Assembly: GCF_963970025.1 (NCBI RefSeq)
Contig: NZ_OZ018776.1
Span: 248,001 to 312,000 of the forward strand
Direction of reading: 5' to 3'
Length of the DNA: 64,000 nt
Source of the DNA: Rickettsia helvetica
Lineage (GTDB): Bacteria; Pseudomonadota; Alphaproteobacteria; Rickettsiales; Rickettsiaceae
Part shown: one piece after another, positions 63,917-64,000 of the stretch
Numbering within the stretch: position 1 is the stretch's first letter
How the letters are laid out: every line of letters begins with the position of its first letter
Program-made: the position numbers and the translations under genes
Notes under the pieces: model-generated
What the model saw: only the letters and a program-made list of their open reading frames with translations
Told to the model about the DNA's origin: nothing
Databases searched by the model: none

Positions 63917-63946
63917 CTATTCAGGATAGGAACTTATCCTGAATAG
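63917..63946. other. perfect 12-base hairpin after the KGG gene
   Basis: CTATTCAGGATA (63917-63928) and TATCCTGAATAG (63935-63946) with a 6-base loop. No T run follows, so it is not a standard terminator. It may stabilise the 3' end of the small-gene message or that of the convergent gene beyond it. Confidence 0.5.
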
Positions 63947-63969
63947 TGATAAGGTAATCAAGGAAATTA

Positions 63970-64000
63970 TTAAGCTTCGTCTTTGATTATAAAATTTACT
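63970..64000 (-). CDS. possible 3' end of a gene running in from the right edge
   Basis: The minus strand ends with codons reading VNFIIKDEA then TAA (63970-63972). The composition looks coding, but nine residues do not allow a family to be named. Confidence 0.3.
   Translation of the reverse strand, partial: VNFIIKDEA

Noticed and set aside
63917..63946. Rho-independent terminator after the KGG gene
   Set aside because: The stem is perfect but no T run follows on either strand, so I listed it only as a hairpin.

Overview
The window is AT-rich chromosomal DNA of a Rickettsia (obligate intracellular alphaproteobacterium). The evidence is: complex I, F1-ATPase and T4SS (rvhB4-II) genes with rickettsial protein sequences and neighbours; an OmpB-type protein lysine methyltransferase; a decaying metK; and about thirty short palindromic repeats, including RPE-1 (Rickettsia palindromic element 1) inserted in frame in polA and ccmA. 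The many relics of toxin-antitoxin, nuclease and resistance genes suggest a spotted-fever or transitional type rather than the reduced typhus type. That last point is inference; I do not name a species.

Layout. 1-8.3 kb: fabH (partial) and rpmF on the minus strand, then bamE, ftsY and polA on the plus strand, a hicA(broken)-hicB pair, a twice-frameshifted metK, and a long degraded unknown gene. 8.5-13.5 kb (minus): dnaE and ugd. 13.6-29.7 kb (plus): an AsmA/YhdP-like protein, an AmpG-type permease between two inverted repeats, tatC-serS, rvhB4-II, a large exported cysteine-rich protein, a TerC-family protein, a beta-barrel gene with one stop codon, and the lysine methyltransferase. 29.7-36 kb: a dead toxin with a live HTH antitoxin, nuoJKLM and ccmA. 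36.6-50.7 kb (minus): nuoG-nuoH-nuoI, a small membrane protein, acnA, the F1 genes in the order atpH-atpA-atpG-atpD-atpC, and lpd. 50.9-56.3 kb (minus): dps, a class D beta-lactamase with one stop codon, a class A penicillin-binding protein and miaB. 56.4-64 kb: an accessory zone with a DUF4143 ATPase behind an operator-like palindrome, a split nucleotidyltransferase-HEPN gene, an Rpn-family nuclease relic, an SH3 protein, a KefB-like antiporter, rsfS, a broken bolA, a broken ferritin-like gene and a tiny KGG-motif gene.

How it works together. The core is energy and envelope metabolism: complex I subunits, the catalytic F1-ATPase sector, aconitase and the E3 dehydrogenase serve respiration and the TCA cycle, and CcmA serves cytochrome c maturation. 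BamE, AsmA-like, TatC, AmpG, the penicillin-binding protein and the methyltransferase build or modify the envelope. RvhB4-II and its large exported neighbour belong to the secretion side.

The most unusual layer is the palindromic repeats. They form at least five sequence families, called A-E here: A has ends reading GTCATTGCGAGG; B reads VIPRLDRGI when translated; C has ends CGTTTAATTTG/CAAATTAAACTTCG; D is RPE-1; E is the GCAGGAATGAC/GTCATTCC type. They sit in almost every gap, nest inside one another, fill every junction of the F1 operon, add in-frame peptides to proteins, supply stop codons, and in one case enclose a GIY-YIG nuclease gene between matching inverted ends. No tRNA, rRNA or CRISPR array was recognised.
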